Shown: positions 1-10,800, numbered from the stretch's first letter. The stretch is DNA of 64,000 nt from Isochrysis galbana (GCA_018136815.1 CM030934.1:838979-902978); one strand, 5' to 3'. A program made the numbers and translations. Notes: a model not told the origin generated them from the sequence alone.

Positions 1-640
1 TGTCGACCAGCGAGCAGCATCGAGCGCCATGGCGTCCTTGGTGCTCCAGCTCCTCGTCAATCGCGAGCCCGGGCGAATCCTGCGGGGCGAGGGTCGGGAC
101 AGTCAAGGAGCATCCTGTGATAGCCGAATGGGCCGTGTGCGAGCTGTATGTGGTGCGTATGTGCATGCGCGGACGTCATCGCTGGGGCACCAGGGTTTGA
201 AATTTGCTTTATAGGCAATATGGGGCGTCGGACCCCTAATTTAAGAGGTGTGTAGGCACCTTTTTGACTAAAGAAACACATCTCTCAGTGGGAGCGACGT
301 CCAGTTCGGCTCGTGTGAGCCGCCAGAGCGTACGTGCAAGGGGGGGGGGTCCGACGGGACTTCGCACCCTCTTTTCGGACGAGGATTCTGAAAAGGCGGG
401 GAGACCCTCCGAGCCGCTCTCGCCGGGGCTTTCCGCTCACGGTCAAAAATGTCGACCCCCCCCCATATTAGTACTTAAAAAGCCCTGTTTGACCGCCCTA
501 GGCGCAAGGAGGAATCCAGGATCCAGGAGATCGCAAAGTACAAGGATCAAGCGTGGGAATCAGGCTACGCAGGCTACAAAGGAGGCGCAAACGGCAACAG
601 GCAAGGAGCGAGTAGCGAGCGACGAGTAGAATCGGCCAAC
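1..640. repeat. Repeat-derived sequence with one end of a small transposon
   Basis: I see no credible gene here. At 484-498 the sequence reads CTGTTTGACCGCCC followed by TA. This is the same terminus found at both ends of the 954-bp element at 9301-10254 and near 8474, so it is probably the right end of a degraded copy. The preceding stretch (a GGTCAAAAATG-like motif, a C run, an AT-rich patch) resembles the right-hand interior of those copies. The left end is not visible. Confidence 0.45.
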
Positions 641-699
641 GGGTAAAATCGAGGAGCGCGAACAAGTGCGAAGTGCGAAGAGAAGCACGAGAACCAGAA

Positions 700-870
700 G
701 CCCGTAGGTGAAAGGTCGATCGCGAATGCGACACGGGGGTACCACGTAAGAAAGTGTAGTCTTGTAGAGCATCTTGTTGGCTAGCATCCCTAGCCACATA
801 CACCGGACGAGCCATGCACCAACCGCGCACGCCCCCATCGCGGGGTAGGGGCTCCGTTGCTCCGTTGCCG
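700..870. repeat. Dispersed repeat, inverted relative to 19565-19710
   Basis: This segment carries the GATCGCGAATGCGACA motif and then a stretch with CCTAGCCACATACACCGGAC and GGGGTAGGGGCTCCGTTGC. The reverse complement of essentially the same series of words occurs at 19565-19710. The two are therefore inverted copies of one repeat about 19 kb apart. No coding potential was recognised. Confidence 0.6.
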
Positions 871-1132
871 ATGAGGCACGGTCCCTCTGCACTAGGATTA
901 AACTAGGACAACAAGAAAACTCTGGGACATCTCTCCTCTCTCTCCTGATAAGTCCTCCTTCTTCCTTCTATTCCCTTTCCTCCGTCATCGGCTCCGGTGG
1001 GGCTCGCCCGCTCTCTCTCTCACGCACCCTCCCCTCCTTCCACTTCCCCTCCCTCTTCTCGTCCATCCTCGCCAACGCACCCCTTCCCACACCGCCAGCG
1101 CACCGCCGCTCTCTCTCTCTCTCTCTCTCTCT

Positions 1133-1172
1133 CCCCCCCCCCCCCCCCCCCCCCCCCCGCGCGCGCGCGCGC
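1133..1172 (+). repeat. CT/C/GC low-complexity tract upstream of the 1198 gene
   Basis: A run of CT dinucleotides leads into about 26 consecutive C and then alternating GC, ending about 25 bases before the ATG at 1198. Similar pyrimidine tracts precede the kinase start at 11334 and lie in the spacer before 55948, so they look like a recurrent 5' leader or promoter-proximal feature in this genome. Confidence 0.6.
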
Positions 1173-1197
1173 GCCCGCCCCCAACCTTCTCGCCTCC

Positions 1198-2429
1198 ATG
1201 CCCGCGCCGCTCGTCGCCCCTCCCTCCAAGGCCTACATTGAGGCGCGCCGCAAGGCTCAGGCGCCCGCTCCGCTCTCGATGGAGCGGGGCTACGCCGCGC
1301 ACACCCAGTTCGGCCTGCCCATCCCTTGTCTCCTCTGGCCGTCTACACTATGTTCCAAAGGCTGCTACTGCCGATCGCCTATTTCGGCGGCGGTCTCCGC
1401 CCACTACCCACATGGTTTTGGCTGGTACGCGGTGCGTGTGCAGCACGACCCCGCCAAGCTCGACACCATCGCGCGGCGATTCGACACCTACACCTTCACC
1501 GCCAAGACGCCACCACCAAGCGGCAAGTGGGTACAGGGCGGCGCAGCGCAGATGATCGAGGCGATGCTTGAGGCCACCAAGGTGCCCGGCGTCTTTGAGC
1601 GAGTACCTGAGAAGTTGCGAGGCGTCTTTTGGCTGAAGGGGGACGGGCTGGGCGAGGAACTCATCGTGCTACACTATGGTGACTACTACCCCGAGCACAA
1701 CCAGTTCCTTTCGGCTATTTCGCCCTTCTCGTGGGGCTACCCGACCGGCATCCCGAAGGATGCGCCTTTCGGTGGCAAGATGTACACACCGTCAGGCATC
1801 GAGGGGAATGCGCTCGGCGTGCACCAGGATCTAGGGCGAGACGCGCTTACGACGCCCATGTCGGTCGCGATGGCCTTTGACGGGCCCGTCAACGAATTGT
1901 CCAAAACAAACACTGAGATCTGTCTCATTGAAGGTCAGCCGCTCGTGAACGCCTTCAACGGCGGGGGCAACACGTACTATGAGATGCGCCATTCGCCGGG
2001 CATAAAGCGCGATTGTTTGGTTTGCTGCTCCTCGCCCATCTCACAGCTCTTCACATTAAACGAGCTGGATGCAGACACGAGCGACCCGACGCAGGTGTGA
2101 AAGCGCACCGGCAGGCAGCATGACCCGCTCTGCCCCCTGGCAGACTCGCCCGGCGGCACGGCGACCCCCTGCCATTCTCACGTTTGTCATGTCCGAATTC
2201 TTGCTCATCACTTGCGTAGGCCTCTGGAGCGATGTGGAAGCGGGGCATCTACAACGGCTGCTGCGGCGTGGAGTGCATCCCGTTTGGCGGGTACCATCTG
2301 GTAAAGGTGATGGACGGCGATGGTCGCAAGGTCCAGCCATATTACGACGAATTCATCAGCTACATGGGAGACGTCGGCATCTTTGTGTGGGCGGGAAACA
2401 AGCCCTCGGGGTCACCCTCCTTGACCTAG
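1198..2429 (+). CDS. Conserved-looking protein of unknown function, two exons
   Basis: I do not recognise this protein. Exon 1 is 1198-2094 and exon 2 is 2220-2429. The intron 2095-2219 has GTGTGA and TAG borders and is phase 0, giving about 368 residues. The ATG at 1198 was chosen because the open frame upstream is only CT/C repeat translated as Ser/Pro/Arg. The body looks globular and coding, with motifs such as HYGDYYPEHNQF, FSWGYPTGIPKDAPFGG and, from exon 2, CCGVECIPFGGYHLVKVMDG. The stretch around 1315-1420 (residues about 40-75) is rich in Cys and reads less naturally, so a small unrecognised intron is possible there. No signal peptide or membrane segment is obvious. Confidence 0.6.
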
Positions 2430-4138
2430 CCCGCTGGCAACGGTCGGCGGACCTAGGCGTGTGACGCCAACGCCGCGTAGGTGCTGGCACTGGTTGCGGC
2501 CGTATCACCGCGCCGTGTTCTGGGAAGTGCTAAATTCAGCTACTTTCACCAGCTATCAAACATTTCTTAAAATTCCAACTTTGAATAAGTAAGTAAGTAA
2601 AACAACTGAATATTAGTGCCGCTACTGCCACTAGCAATGCAGCCATGCACCAGCACACGCCAAGCCTGCGACACACATGACCGCATTATAATGCTCTAAT
2701 CGGCACACAAAACTATGGCAACCTGATTATACATTATACATCCACATCTCCCCCCTCGCAGGCCCCCGGCTCCCGTTAGAACTCCCCACAAGCTCATTGG
2801 GGTGAAAACCCAGTTAGTCGCCAATAAAGCATGTACATTGAAGACTTACCACCAAGCACCAAGGAAAAGCAAAGGGGGGGGGGGGGGGGGGGAGCGAGCC
2901 TTTGCAGGCCCGTCCCGTTGACCGTTGAGAATGAAAGGCCCTTAGGGCAGGCCAACCTACCCGAGCGATCCTTAGCAGAATAAGCGACGGCGCCGAGAAC
3001 CTTGCTTTGAGTGGGCTCCCCCGGGCGAGCTTGCGCCGCTCCATCCGCTCCTCCTCTTGTCGCGAGCCTCTCACTCCGCCCGTTTACTAACGTATAAACG
3101 GCCGCCGCGGTTATCGATGAATCCCCTGTGCGCTCGAGGACCAGCACGAATTCCGCTCTCTCACACTCCACTCTCACTTCGCCCTCTCCTGCGGCGCGTG
3201 CGCATGGCGCGCGCCATGACCTGCTCTCAGGGGTCTTGAAGGGGCTCCCAGAGGACCAGCCAGGCAGCCGAGAGCTGAGAGCTGAGAGGGCAGTAGAGGC
3301 TGGGGCTCAGCCCCTGGCCGTGGTTGCCCTGCATGCCTGACGCCGCTGGTGACTGGACTTGCTGTGGGCCGCAGTTGTGCCCGGGGGAGGCACGGGCCTT
3401 GGCTCGTGCGCACCTGGGTCGGGGGGTGCCCTCTCGCAAGCGCTTCGAGTGCGCGGCGTCGGGCATGGCCCGATCGTCCGTTGCGGCGGGGTTGGCGGCA
3501 GGAGTGGAGGGGAGCGGCGGCGCCCTCCCTGACCCTATCTTTTGCAAAGATAGTTCGCCGCACTAGGTACATGGCCATCTTTGGCAGAATGACCGCATAG
3601 CAAACTTCATGATATACGGAACACCTAGTTCCTAGCTACAAACACTAGAGCGGCCCCGATGTGGTTCCACACCCAGGTCCTAAAGGCAGCCGAAACCGTC
3701 CTATGGACAAGCCCCCACACCAACAAGCAAATGCCAAATGGATGAAACACCCACACTATGCTCTCTACCACAAGCATAGTGCTAGCAAGGCACGGCACGA
3801 CGATATCAATGTGCGGGCTCACGGGGCGCACGTTACAATACGGGCAGAGATAAGCTGGTAGTTCAACGCGCATTGCACGCGCATGCGCATTTTTTACAGC
3901 GCTGAGGGCCGCCAAACGCAACTCTCAAGCTCAAACTACACAAATGTGTAGCTAGCTTAGGCGTGTCACAATTGCTCGACGAATGAGCGCGCTGCACCAG
4001 CGAATAAGGCTGCTAGCGCGTAGGCGCCCGCGGCGGGACCATTTGGATCCCACGGACGCTCGCGCGCATCTCTATTGGCTACAGTCAAGGTAGGCTGAGC
4101 TGTGCCTGTTAGTGCCTATAGCACCGGACCGGCCAAGG
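2430..4138. other. Intergenic region, no gene supported
   Basis: The region has an AT-rich patch after 2500, a G homopolymer at about 2874-2891 and scattered repeat pieces. About 3230-3420 is GC-rich and similar in wording to the dispersed repeat family described at 13717 and 29830. The two flanking genes converge here, so it holds 3' flanks rather than promoters. Confidence 0.5.
3440..3550 (-). repeat. Dispersed repeat paired with 9100-9190
   Basis: Read on the minus strand this contains CTGCCGCCAACCCCGCCGC and then GGACGATCGGGCCATGC. The same words in the same order occur on the plus strand at 9115-9170. They are two inverted copies of a short GC-rich repeat of unknown class. Confidence 0.55.
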
Positions 4139-6808
4139 CTATACAGCGGGCGCCTCAGTCTCACGCTGGGCAGCGTCAAAAGCGCTGGTCGTCTTCTCCA
4201 CTGCTTGGAAGCCCTTGCCTTCCTTGGTCTCGCCGCTGCGGTCGAGCACCTCTGTCAGCTCTTCCTCAGTGATGACCTTGTTATCTGACCCCAGAGCCGA
4301 CTTGGACGGGTCAAAGTCGAGCAGATCTTGAAGCTCGGTCTGCTCGAGCCGTTCGCTCTTGTCAGTCGCCTTACCGATGTCCTTGAACTTGCCCTTGGAC
4401 ACGACGAGCTGCTCAAGCTTGAGCTTCTGTTTGGCCTTGGTGAGAATCTTCTCGTCGACGGTACCGCAGGCCGCCAGGCGGTACACCATCACCCGCTTCT
4501 TCTGCCCGATGCGATGACACCTGTCCTGCGCCTGCAGGTCCATGTGCGGGTTCCTGAAGACCGGTGGGGTAGTAATTCACCATTTGCTTGCAGCTGCGTC
4601 ATGGCTGCGTGGGTGGGAGGCCGGGCGGGCAGGCTGCACCAGTCGGAGTCAAAGATGATGCAGGTATCCGCAGCGACCAGGTTGACGCCGAGGCCGCCCG
4701 CGCGCGTGGAGAGGAGAAACACATCGATGTCGGCGCCGTCTGCCTGGAATTCCTTCATCGCGCTGATCCGGTCCTCCGCCGAGACGGCGCCGTCCAGTCG
4801 CCGGTACTTAAGCTTCCGAAGAGTGCAGTACTCCTCGAGGATGTCCAACATACGCGTCATCTGTGAGAAGATGAGCACCTTGTGGTCACCCTCGTCCATC
4901 AGGCGTTTCATCAGCCGGTCGAGCAGCAGCATCTTCCCCGAGGCCTTAACGAGCACCTCGTCCAGCGCCTCATTGCCATTGGAGTCAAGTGGCCACTCGA
5001 AGAGATACGGGTGATTACAACACTTTCGAAGCTGCATAAGCAAGTTGTTGAGCTTCACACCCTTGCCTGTAGAATCGACGAGGTTACGATCGAGGATGTC
5101 CTTGTACATGACCTGCTGCCACTCCGTAAGAGCAGCAAAGAGGATGTACTCCTTCTTGGAGGGGATCTCGAGCTCGACGTCTTGTTTGAGTCGGCGCAAC
5201 AAGAAGGGGCGGAGGATCTGGTGCAGCTTGGTCACGACGGAATGCTGAAGCTCACCTTGAAGCACGCGCTCTTCGGTGTTCTCCTTTGAGAAGTCGAAGT
5301 CGAACCAAGCCTGGAACGAGTCAAGATCATCGAATATATCGGGAAGCAGGAAATTGAGGAGCGACCACAGCTCGGTGAGGTTGTTCTGCAGCGGCGTGCC
5401 GGTTAGCAGCAAGCGGTTGCCGTCCTTGCCTAGCACCTTGAGCTCGCGCAGCAGCCGGCAATTCATGTTCTTGAGGCGATGACCTTCGTCGATAATGATA
5501 AACTTCCACTGCAACGTCTTGAGGAATGAGATATCGCGGATAATGATCTCATATGAGGTGATCATCACTGGGATGTCACGCTGGTCGCCCCGTCTGCGGA
5601 ACGCACCCCGCAGCCGCGCGCGCTCATCCTTCGAACCGTGATAGATAAGAGCCTTAAGTGAAGGCGCCCACTTGGCGAACTCATTGTGCCAGTTCTGAAG
5701 GCACGAAAGCGGGCCGACCACGAGGAAGGGCCCGTTGACGTCCTTCTCCTTGAGGTGCGCCAGTAGCGCAATAGTCTGGATTGTCTTGCCCAATCCCATC
5801 TCGTCACCCAAGATGCCGTTGAGCCCGTTCTCATACAGGCCCACCATCCAATGGACGCCCACCTGGAGAGTGTGGGATGTCAAGCAGTGTGACACGCGCG
5901 CGCGGGAGCAGCCGCTGTGCGGCTCACCAGCTGGTAAGGCCGCATCTTGCCCTGCACGAGTTTCGGCTGCGGAAGGCCCGGCCCCTTGACGCTGCCGTCA
6001 TTGACAGCGATCGCCCCTTCACCCTCCTTCTTGATCTTGTTGGCCAAGAAGGACGAGTAGGCGATGCTTTTCTCGAGGAGGAACTCTAGGCGTGCCACCT
6101 GCGGGGAGGCACGGCGCGCACTCAGTCAGGAATCCGGCGCACGCTCACCCCCTCCCCCATCCGGTGCACTGTGGGGCGCACCTTATCCTTCTTGCTGGCG
6201 TACTTGAGGTTTCTGCGCTCGAGGGCTTGCTGCTTCTGCACTTCGTTTTGCGACTCTGTCAGCATGCTGTGGAAAAGAGACGCGAGGCGTCTGAGCATTG
6301 CGCACCGGCACCGCGACGGGCCTTAGCTCGTGAGGTGGACGGTGCTGGGCGCGCACCTCTCCTCTTCCCGTAGCATCGACTCTGTCACCACGCTCTCCAG
6401 CGCCGGCTTGGTGGCGACCGTTTCATCATCCGCCGAGATGTCGACCACATCCGGGCTGGAGACAACGGCACCGTCCTGCAAGAGCGTGCGGCCAAAGGGA
6501 CGCATCGAGAGAAATAAAGACCGACGAACGGACAGACAGACAGGCAGACGAACAGGCAAACGGACAGACAGACAGGCAGGCAGACAGGCAGGCAGACAGG
6601 CAGGCAGCCAGGCAGGCAGCCAGGCAGGCAGACAGGCAGAGAGAGAGAAGGAGAGAGAGAGATGGAGTGAGAGAAGGAGTGAGAGAAGGAGAGAGAGAAG
6701 GAGAGAGAGAAGGAGAGAGAAGAGGCAGCAGCGGTCTGCGGTTCCGCCAGCTGTGCAGCAGGGGCGGGGGCGGCTTACCTCTGTGCGCGCCTTCTTGGAC
6801 GCCTGCAT
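4139..6808 (-). CDS. HELLS: SNF2-family chromatin remodeller, HELLS/LSH/DDM1 type
   Basis: This is an ATP-dependent nucleosome remodeller of the LSH/DDM1 group; in animals and plants that group supports DNA methylation and silencing of repeats. Six exons join in frame: 6808-6779, 6475-6357, 6266-6182, 6098-5928, 5862-4640 and 4553-4139, giving about 680 residues. The first residues, MQASKKARTE, are basic. Visible helicase motifs are DEMGLGKT (Walker A), IIIDEGHRLKN (DEAH-type box), LLTGTPLQNNLTELWSLLNF, LLMQLRKCCNHPYLFE, VLIFSQMTRMLDILEEY, STRAGGLGVNL and QAQDRCHRIGQKK. The segments LPDIFDDLDSFQAWFD and MRPYQLVGVHWMVGLYENGL point to HELLS rather than ISWI or CHD. No chromo, SANT or bromo domain is visible. 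The protein is shorter than animal HELLS, mainly at the N-terminus. Assignment to SNF2 is certain; the subfamily is very likely. Confidence 0.92.
6520..6725. repeat. Microsatellites inside the first HELLS intron
   Basis: The intron 6476-6778 holds a CAGA/GGCA tetranucleotide array (about 6530-6640) followed by GAGA-rich repeats (about 6640-6725). Intron 1 is therefore 303 nt, while the other HELLS introns are 65-118 nt. Confidence 0.85.
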
Positions 6809-7819
6809 ACTTGTCAGCTGCGCCTCTCGCTCCCGCAGCCGTAGGGCAGGAAGGGCAACAGAGACAGAGCGATGGATGTAGAGGGTGGGGGGGGGGGCGG
6901 AGAGGGGGGACGGACCCCAGAGTGGAGAGGGTGGGAGGGGAGGAGGGAGAGAGAGGATGGAAGAGTGAAGGAGAGGCGAGGATACCATACGAGTAGAGTA
7001 GAGTACATTAGAGTAGAGGATAGTGAAAGGAAGAGGCGAAAAAGGCCACGTGAGAAGAGGAGAGAGGAGAAGTCGCAGAACGACATCGGATCCTCGGTGT
7101 TTCTTTAGTAGCACAGAGCGAACATATTTCATAGAGAGAGGGAGTGGCCGGAGGTATTGCGTGGCGGGAAGGAGCGCTGAGAGGGCGGTAGGTATACAAA
7201 GATAATTTGTGTACTTCCAGAAGAAGAAGAAGAGAGAGCTCCGGGGGAAAATGTAGTGTCAGGAGGGAGGAGAGACCAGAAGAAAGAAAGAAGAGAGATT
7301 GAGAAAAGTAGCAGGGGCTACTCTGCGGAGCACTTGCTCTCTAGGAGGGGAAGGGGAGAGAGTAGCCGAGCGCGCGCGCGAGGGATCGGCTCCCCATGGA
7401 TTTCCCGCGCGCGCGCCCTCACGCGGCGCTTCCCTCCCTCCCTCCCTCCCTCCCTCCCTCTCCCCTCTCTCTCTGTCCTCGCAGTCGCACAGAATCTTCG
7501 CCACGAGTTTGAAGAGTACTCAGTACTTTACTCCTACGTACTTTACTCTCTCTGGGCCTAAACGTCTACTCTAGAGCTACTCTACAGTATGGGTGCACCA
7601 TTAAGAAAACAGGACTCCAAAGCTTCTAAAGCTTTCTTGCCCCCACCGGGCTCCGCCCGGGGGTTTCTTATTTGAGGTTTCTTAGGGGCGGGGTGGGGGT
7701 GGGGGGGGGGGTTCTTATTTCTTGCGGAGACGAAAGTCGAGTGCGCCCCCCCCCCCCCCCCCCGCCCCCCCCCCCCCCCCCGCCCCCCGCGCCGTGGCCC
7801 CAACAAACTCCGCCCCCAA

Positions 7820-8287
7820 ATGCCCTCGCTCGTCGCCATGGTCTTGGGACTGAGGGAGCTGTTCGGCACCCCTCCCGGCGGGCAGCTCACTGAGGACGTC
7901 GCAAAGATGCGACGCGAAATGGGCTTGCCCGCCGCAGGCTCGCTCCTGCAGCAGGTGGCAGGTGGAGGAGTTGTGGAATATCACAAGTTTGGGAGGCAGC
8001 CCCCCCCGAAGAGCGTCGGAGCTGGCAGCTCCCCCTCCCCCCCCCCAAACCAGCCCTGCGACCGGGAGGAAGGGGGGACGAGTGCGACGCACGGCGGCAC
8101 AGGACGCACGGCAGCAGCTTCTCGGCTCGCCCAGCAAACTCGGCGGGGAGGAGATTATGCGGGCCAACAGACGGGGACGAAGAGGAAGAGGGCGGCAACG
8201 AGCGCTGCAGTAGTGGACCCGAAGCAACCGACCCTCTTGACGACTATGCCGATGTCTCCGGGCTCGCCATTTCGGCCTCCGCGATAG
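7820..8287 (+). CDS. Open frame inside the mariner-like element, function unknown
   Basis: A 155-residue frame from ATG to TGA within the TIR-bounded element. It contains MRREMGLPAAGSLLQQVAGG, then Pro/Ser-rich sequence, and a basic TKRKRAATS patch that could act as a nuclear signal. The spacing VAKMRREMGLP is compatible with a transposon-encoded DNA-binding or accessory protein, but I recognise no family. It may be an exon of the former transposase. Confidence 0.4.
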   Translation: MPSLVAMVLGLRELFGTPPGGQLTEDVAKMRREMGLPAAGSLLQQVAGGGVVEYHKFGRQPPPKSVGAGSSPSPPPNQPCDREEGGTSATHGGTGRTAAASRLAQQTRRGGDYAGQQTGTKRKRAATSAAVVDPKQPTLLTTMPMSPGSPFRPPR

Positions 8288-8557
8288 TGATTTCTGGCCA
8301 ATTTGCGCGTTTTCTGGTTACGCATCGCTGTGGGGGCTACCGTGGGGGGTCTAGGGCCCAAAGGGCACCGGATATGTGCTAGTTACACCTATCCGGTCAC
8401 CATATCCAAAAATCTCGTAATGAATCCTCAATCTTGACTTGGTCAATTTTCACCCTTAGAAGTTAAAATAGCTGTTTGACCGCCCTACCAGAGAGAGGCG
8501 GATGAGGCGGCTGCTGCTGAGGCTCGGAGGCGGAGAGAGCGACAGTGCTACAGGCGC

Positions 8558-8830
8558 ATGAGTTTCGACGAGAATGGAGGTGTAGGTGAGGGGAGGCGGG
8601 GCTCCCATCGTAGGCACCAGTACACCGTGAAGGAAAAGTTGATGCTCCTTGATGTCTTCGACAAGGTTGCACAGGACCCGACGTGCGCGAATAAACTCCA
8701 CGCGTTCAACTCGCACCCCCGTGCGCGTGGCGCCCCGTACACGACGGTCTCCAAGTGGTCGAAGGATGCCGAACGGCGAAAGATCTACGTGGCGGCGTCC
8801 AAGAAGTACGCGACATCATTGCTCCGCCCC
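8558..8830 (+). pseudogene. Transposase N-terminal helix-turn-helix fragment
   Basis: The frame reads YTVKEKLMLLDVFDKV, then YTTVSKWSKDAERRKIYVAA. This pattern (charged helix, 'LL..FD', then 'ttvskW..d..kr..i') is typical of the psq/CENP-B-type DNA-binding region of pogo-like transposases. The frame then enters GC-rich Ala/Gly/Arg sequence, and no catalytic DDE/D domain follows before the right TIR. It is probably a truncated transposase of the surrounding element. The exact end of homology is not clear. Confidence 0.55.
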
Positions 8831-9099
8831 GTGCGGGGCGCAGGCGCGCCCGCGCAGCGGGCCGCGCTGTGCGCGGCCGGCGGCCGGGAAGGGGGGTTTC
8901 TTAGCCGGAGTTTCTTAGCTGGGGGTCGAGCCTGCGGCTCGACCCCCAGTTTCTTACCGGGTCGGCGGCCAATTTCATGTTAAGCTTTCTTAATGCTGGG
9001 GTTTCTTAATGGTGCACCCATACTGTAACATGAAGATTGAATTGTGGTTTCTTTGAGTACTCTATTAGATATTAGAGCCAATTATCGTTAAAACGATAG

Positions 9100-9190
9100 G
9101 CTCATGGAGCGCGCGTCGCTCCCCTCCTCCCCTGCCGCCAACCCCGCCGCGGCGGACGATCGGGCCATGCTCATATGCTCATGCTCGACG
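9100..9190 (+). repeat. Dispersed repeat paired with 3440-3550
   Basis: This carries CTGCCGCCAACCCCGCCGC and GGACGATCGGGCCATGC, the same words that occur inverted at 3440-3550. Just downstream is a GCATTCGCGAATCGACAC block, one of the recurring GCGAATGCGACA-type motifs. Confidence 0.5.
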
Positions 9191-9300
9191 CCACGCTGCC
9201 GCATTCGCGAATCGACACTCGCTAGAGTTCTCTTTCGTTCGGCGCTTGACCGCCCTACTAGTGGCAGTAGTAGTACTAACGCTCAGATGCCTAGTGCCTA

Positions 9301-10254
9301 GGGCGGTCAAACAGTAGCCCGGTCACTCACTATGGGGGTGCGGAGGGCACCAGCTACAATATGGGTGAATGAAGGGCTGAATAAGCTCCCTATGGCTACC
9401 GGTAGGATGGATCAGCAAAAAAAATTGGGGGTTCTCCGGCGAAATTGTCGAAAAATACCGAATTTCAGGCCATCGAAGGCCTAACGAGTGTCGATTCGCG
9501 AATGCGACGCGCGGCCTGGCCGATTGGCGTGACCATCCGCCGGGTGGGACTTTTGCGTATTTGGTATCTGGTGGGGTCCCCCATCCGGATGGATGGTCGT
9601 AAACGGGCACACAGCGTGCCCGCCATCGGTTCGAAGTTGGGCTCTCCGGGCCTCCCTCTCCCTCGGCGACGGCTCAACGTTCAATGGACTCGGCGGATGG
9701 GTGATTTCGACGAGGTTTCGTTCGGCGCGCGGCCTGGCCAATTGGCGATTGGCGTGACCATCCGGGTGGGACCTGCGTATTTGGTATCTGGTGGGGTCCC
9801 TCATCCGGATGGGTCGTCAAACACGGGCACGCAGCGCTCCCGGTCTCGACTTGAAGTTGAGCTTTTCAAGCTTTTGCTTTTGCGATTTTAGCTTTTAGCG
9901 TCTTTTACTTTTATTGTAATATTATTGTCTTTTTTTCACATTACGTTTTGTTGTGGGGGCCCAAGGGGGGGATCCGGGATCCGGGTCCTAATGGGCCCCG
10001 GATATGTGCTAGTTGGGAGTATTGGGAACTTTCTACCGAATAAAATCCTCAAATTTCCTCAATTCTGAGATGGTCATTTTTTCACCCCTAATACTAATAA
10101 TTAATTAATAACTAATAATTATAATCAATATTATATATCCTAGCCAACCCCACTAGCTAATTGGACATAACTTTTCCGTCCCGGAATCCCGCCATGCCTG
10201 ACGGGCCAGGAGTCCGAGTGATACCGGGGGGTGGGAAACACTGTTTGACCGCCC
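9301..10254. mobile_element. 954-bp TIR element with TA target duplication (MITE)
   Basis: The left end is TA + GGGCGGTCAAACAGT at 9299-9315; the right end is ACTGTTTGACCGCCC + TA at 10240-10256. The TIRs are 15 bp and perfect, and the TA flanks indicate a Tc1/mariner-type MITE. The interior has an imperfect duplication of about 120 bp (around 9510-9630 and 9729-9850, both with GTATTTGGTATCTGGTGGGG) and an AT-rich part near 10080-10140. No transposase is present. Further copies of this terminus lie at 484-498, 8474-8487 and 9246-9257. Confidence 0.75.
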
Positions 10255-10449
10255 TAGAACATCATGTTTGGCCCAGTGACTGATGACTGAGCCTATGTTG
10301 GGCCTAGTGACTAGTGACTAGTGAATGTGACCTGTGAGAAGAGCGATGTAGATCAGAGTAACCAGTGGAGGCTCGCTAGCGCCACGAGTCGGTGACGATA
10401 CCACGTTCCCACGCCACAACGGAGTAGAACCACTCCTACAAGACAACTC

Positions 10450-10638
10450 CAACTCCCTAGATGGGAAATACGGTGCCGGGGCCTGCAAATACAGCCAAAT
10501 ACATATGTATTTGGCCTCCGGCCAAATACATTTCAAATACATTCGAGGCCTACAACCCAGGGCGCGCTTCAAATACAGCCAAATACATATGTATTTGGCC
10601 TCTGGCCAAATACGGTGAATACGTATTTCTCATCTAGG
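10450..10638. mobile_element. Small foldback/MITE element with internal palindromes
   Basis: The ends are inverted repeats: CCTAGATGGGAAATACG at the left (from 10456) and CGTATTTCTCATCTAGG at the right (to 10638), with one mismatch. GACAACTC occurs at 10442-10449 and at 10639-10646, consistent with an 8-bp target duplication. The interior is built from AAATACA units and holds two copies of the 20-bp palindrome CCAAATACATATGTATTTGG. It codes for nothing. Confidence 0.65.
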
Positions 10639-10729
10639 GACAACTCATGCCAAACAGAGCCGTTCACTGCAGTCCGTTCTCGTGTCGAAGGTGGCTTACT
10701 TTAACGGTAGGATCCCATCGCCTCTTTCT

Positions 10730-10800
10730 GCGGGGGGGGGGGGGGGGGGGGGGGGGGGGCCGGGGGGGGGGGGGGCGCGGGGGGGGGGGAGAGAGGGGAG
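10730..10800 (+). repeat. Long G homopolymer tract
   Basis: Several uninterrupted G runs, broken only by single C or CGC interruptions, lie about 550 bases upstream of the kinase start. Comparable G/C tracts occur at 2874, 7690-7790, 30825-30880, 34037-34062 and 55432-55490. They could form G-quadruplexes and are likely to vary in length. Confidence 0.8.

Larger units (their letters stand above)
7585..9025 (+). mobile_element. Tc1/mariner-pogo-like DNA transposon, non-autonomous or decayed
   Basis: The element is bounded by perfect 24-bp terminal inverted repeats (7585-7608 and 9002-9025) beginning CAGTATGGGTGCACC. It is flanked on both sides by TA (7583-7584 and 9026-9027), the target duplication expected of the Tc1/mariner superfamily; the CAGTA start resembles pogo. 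The subterminal regions carry many copies of TTTCTTA on both sides. Inside are an open frame at 7820-8287 and a helix-turn-helix transposase remnant at 8558-8830, but no DDE/D catalytic domain. A terminus of a different element (TTTGACCGCCCTA) is nested near 8474. Confidence 0.85.

Noticed and set aside
997-1197. In-frame upstream extension of the 1198 gene
   Set aside because: It translates CT and poly-C tracts into Ser/Leu/Pro/Ala runs and is not protein-like.
3625-3921. 98-residue minus-strand frame with hydrophobic stretches
   Set aside because: No homology recognised, no supporting splice or start context, and it lies in a repeat-containing spacer.
6809-7132. Upstream extension of the HELLS minus-strand frame
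   Set aside because: It reads CT-rich microsatellite as Leu/Ser/Pro. The exon beginning at ATG 6808 gives consistent phases with the next exon.
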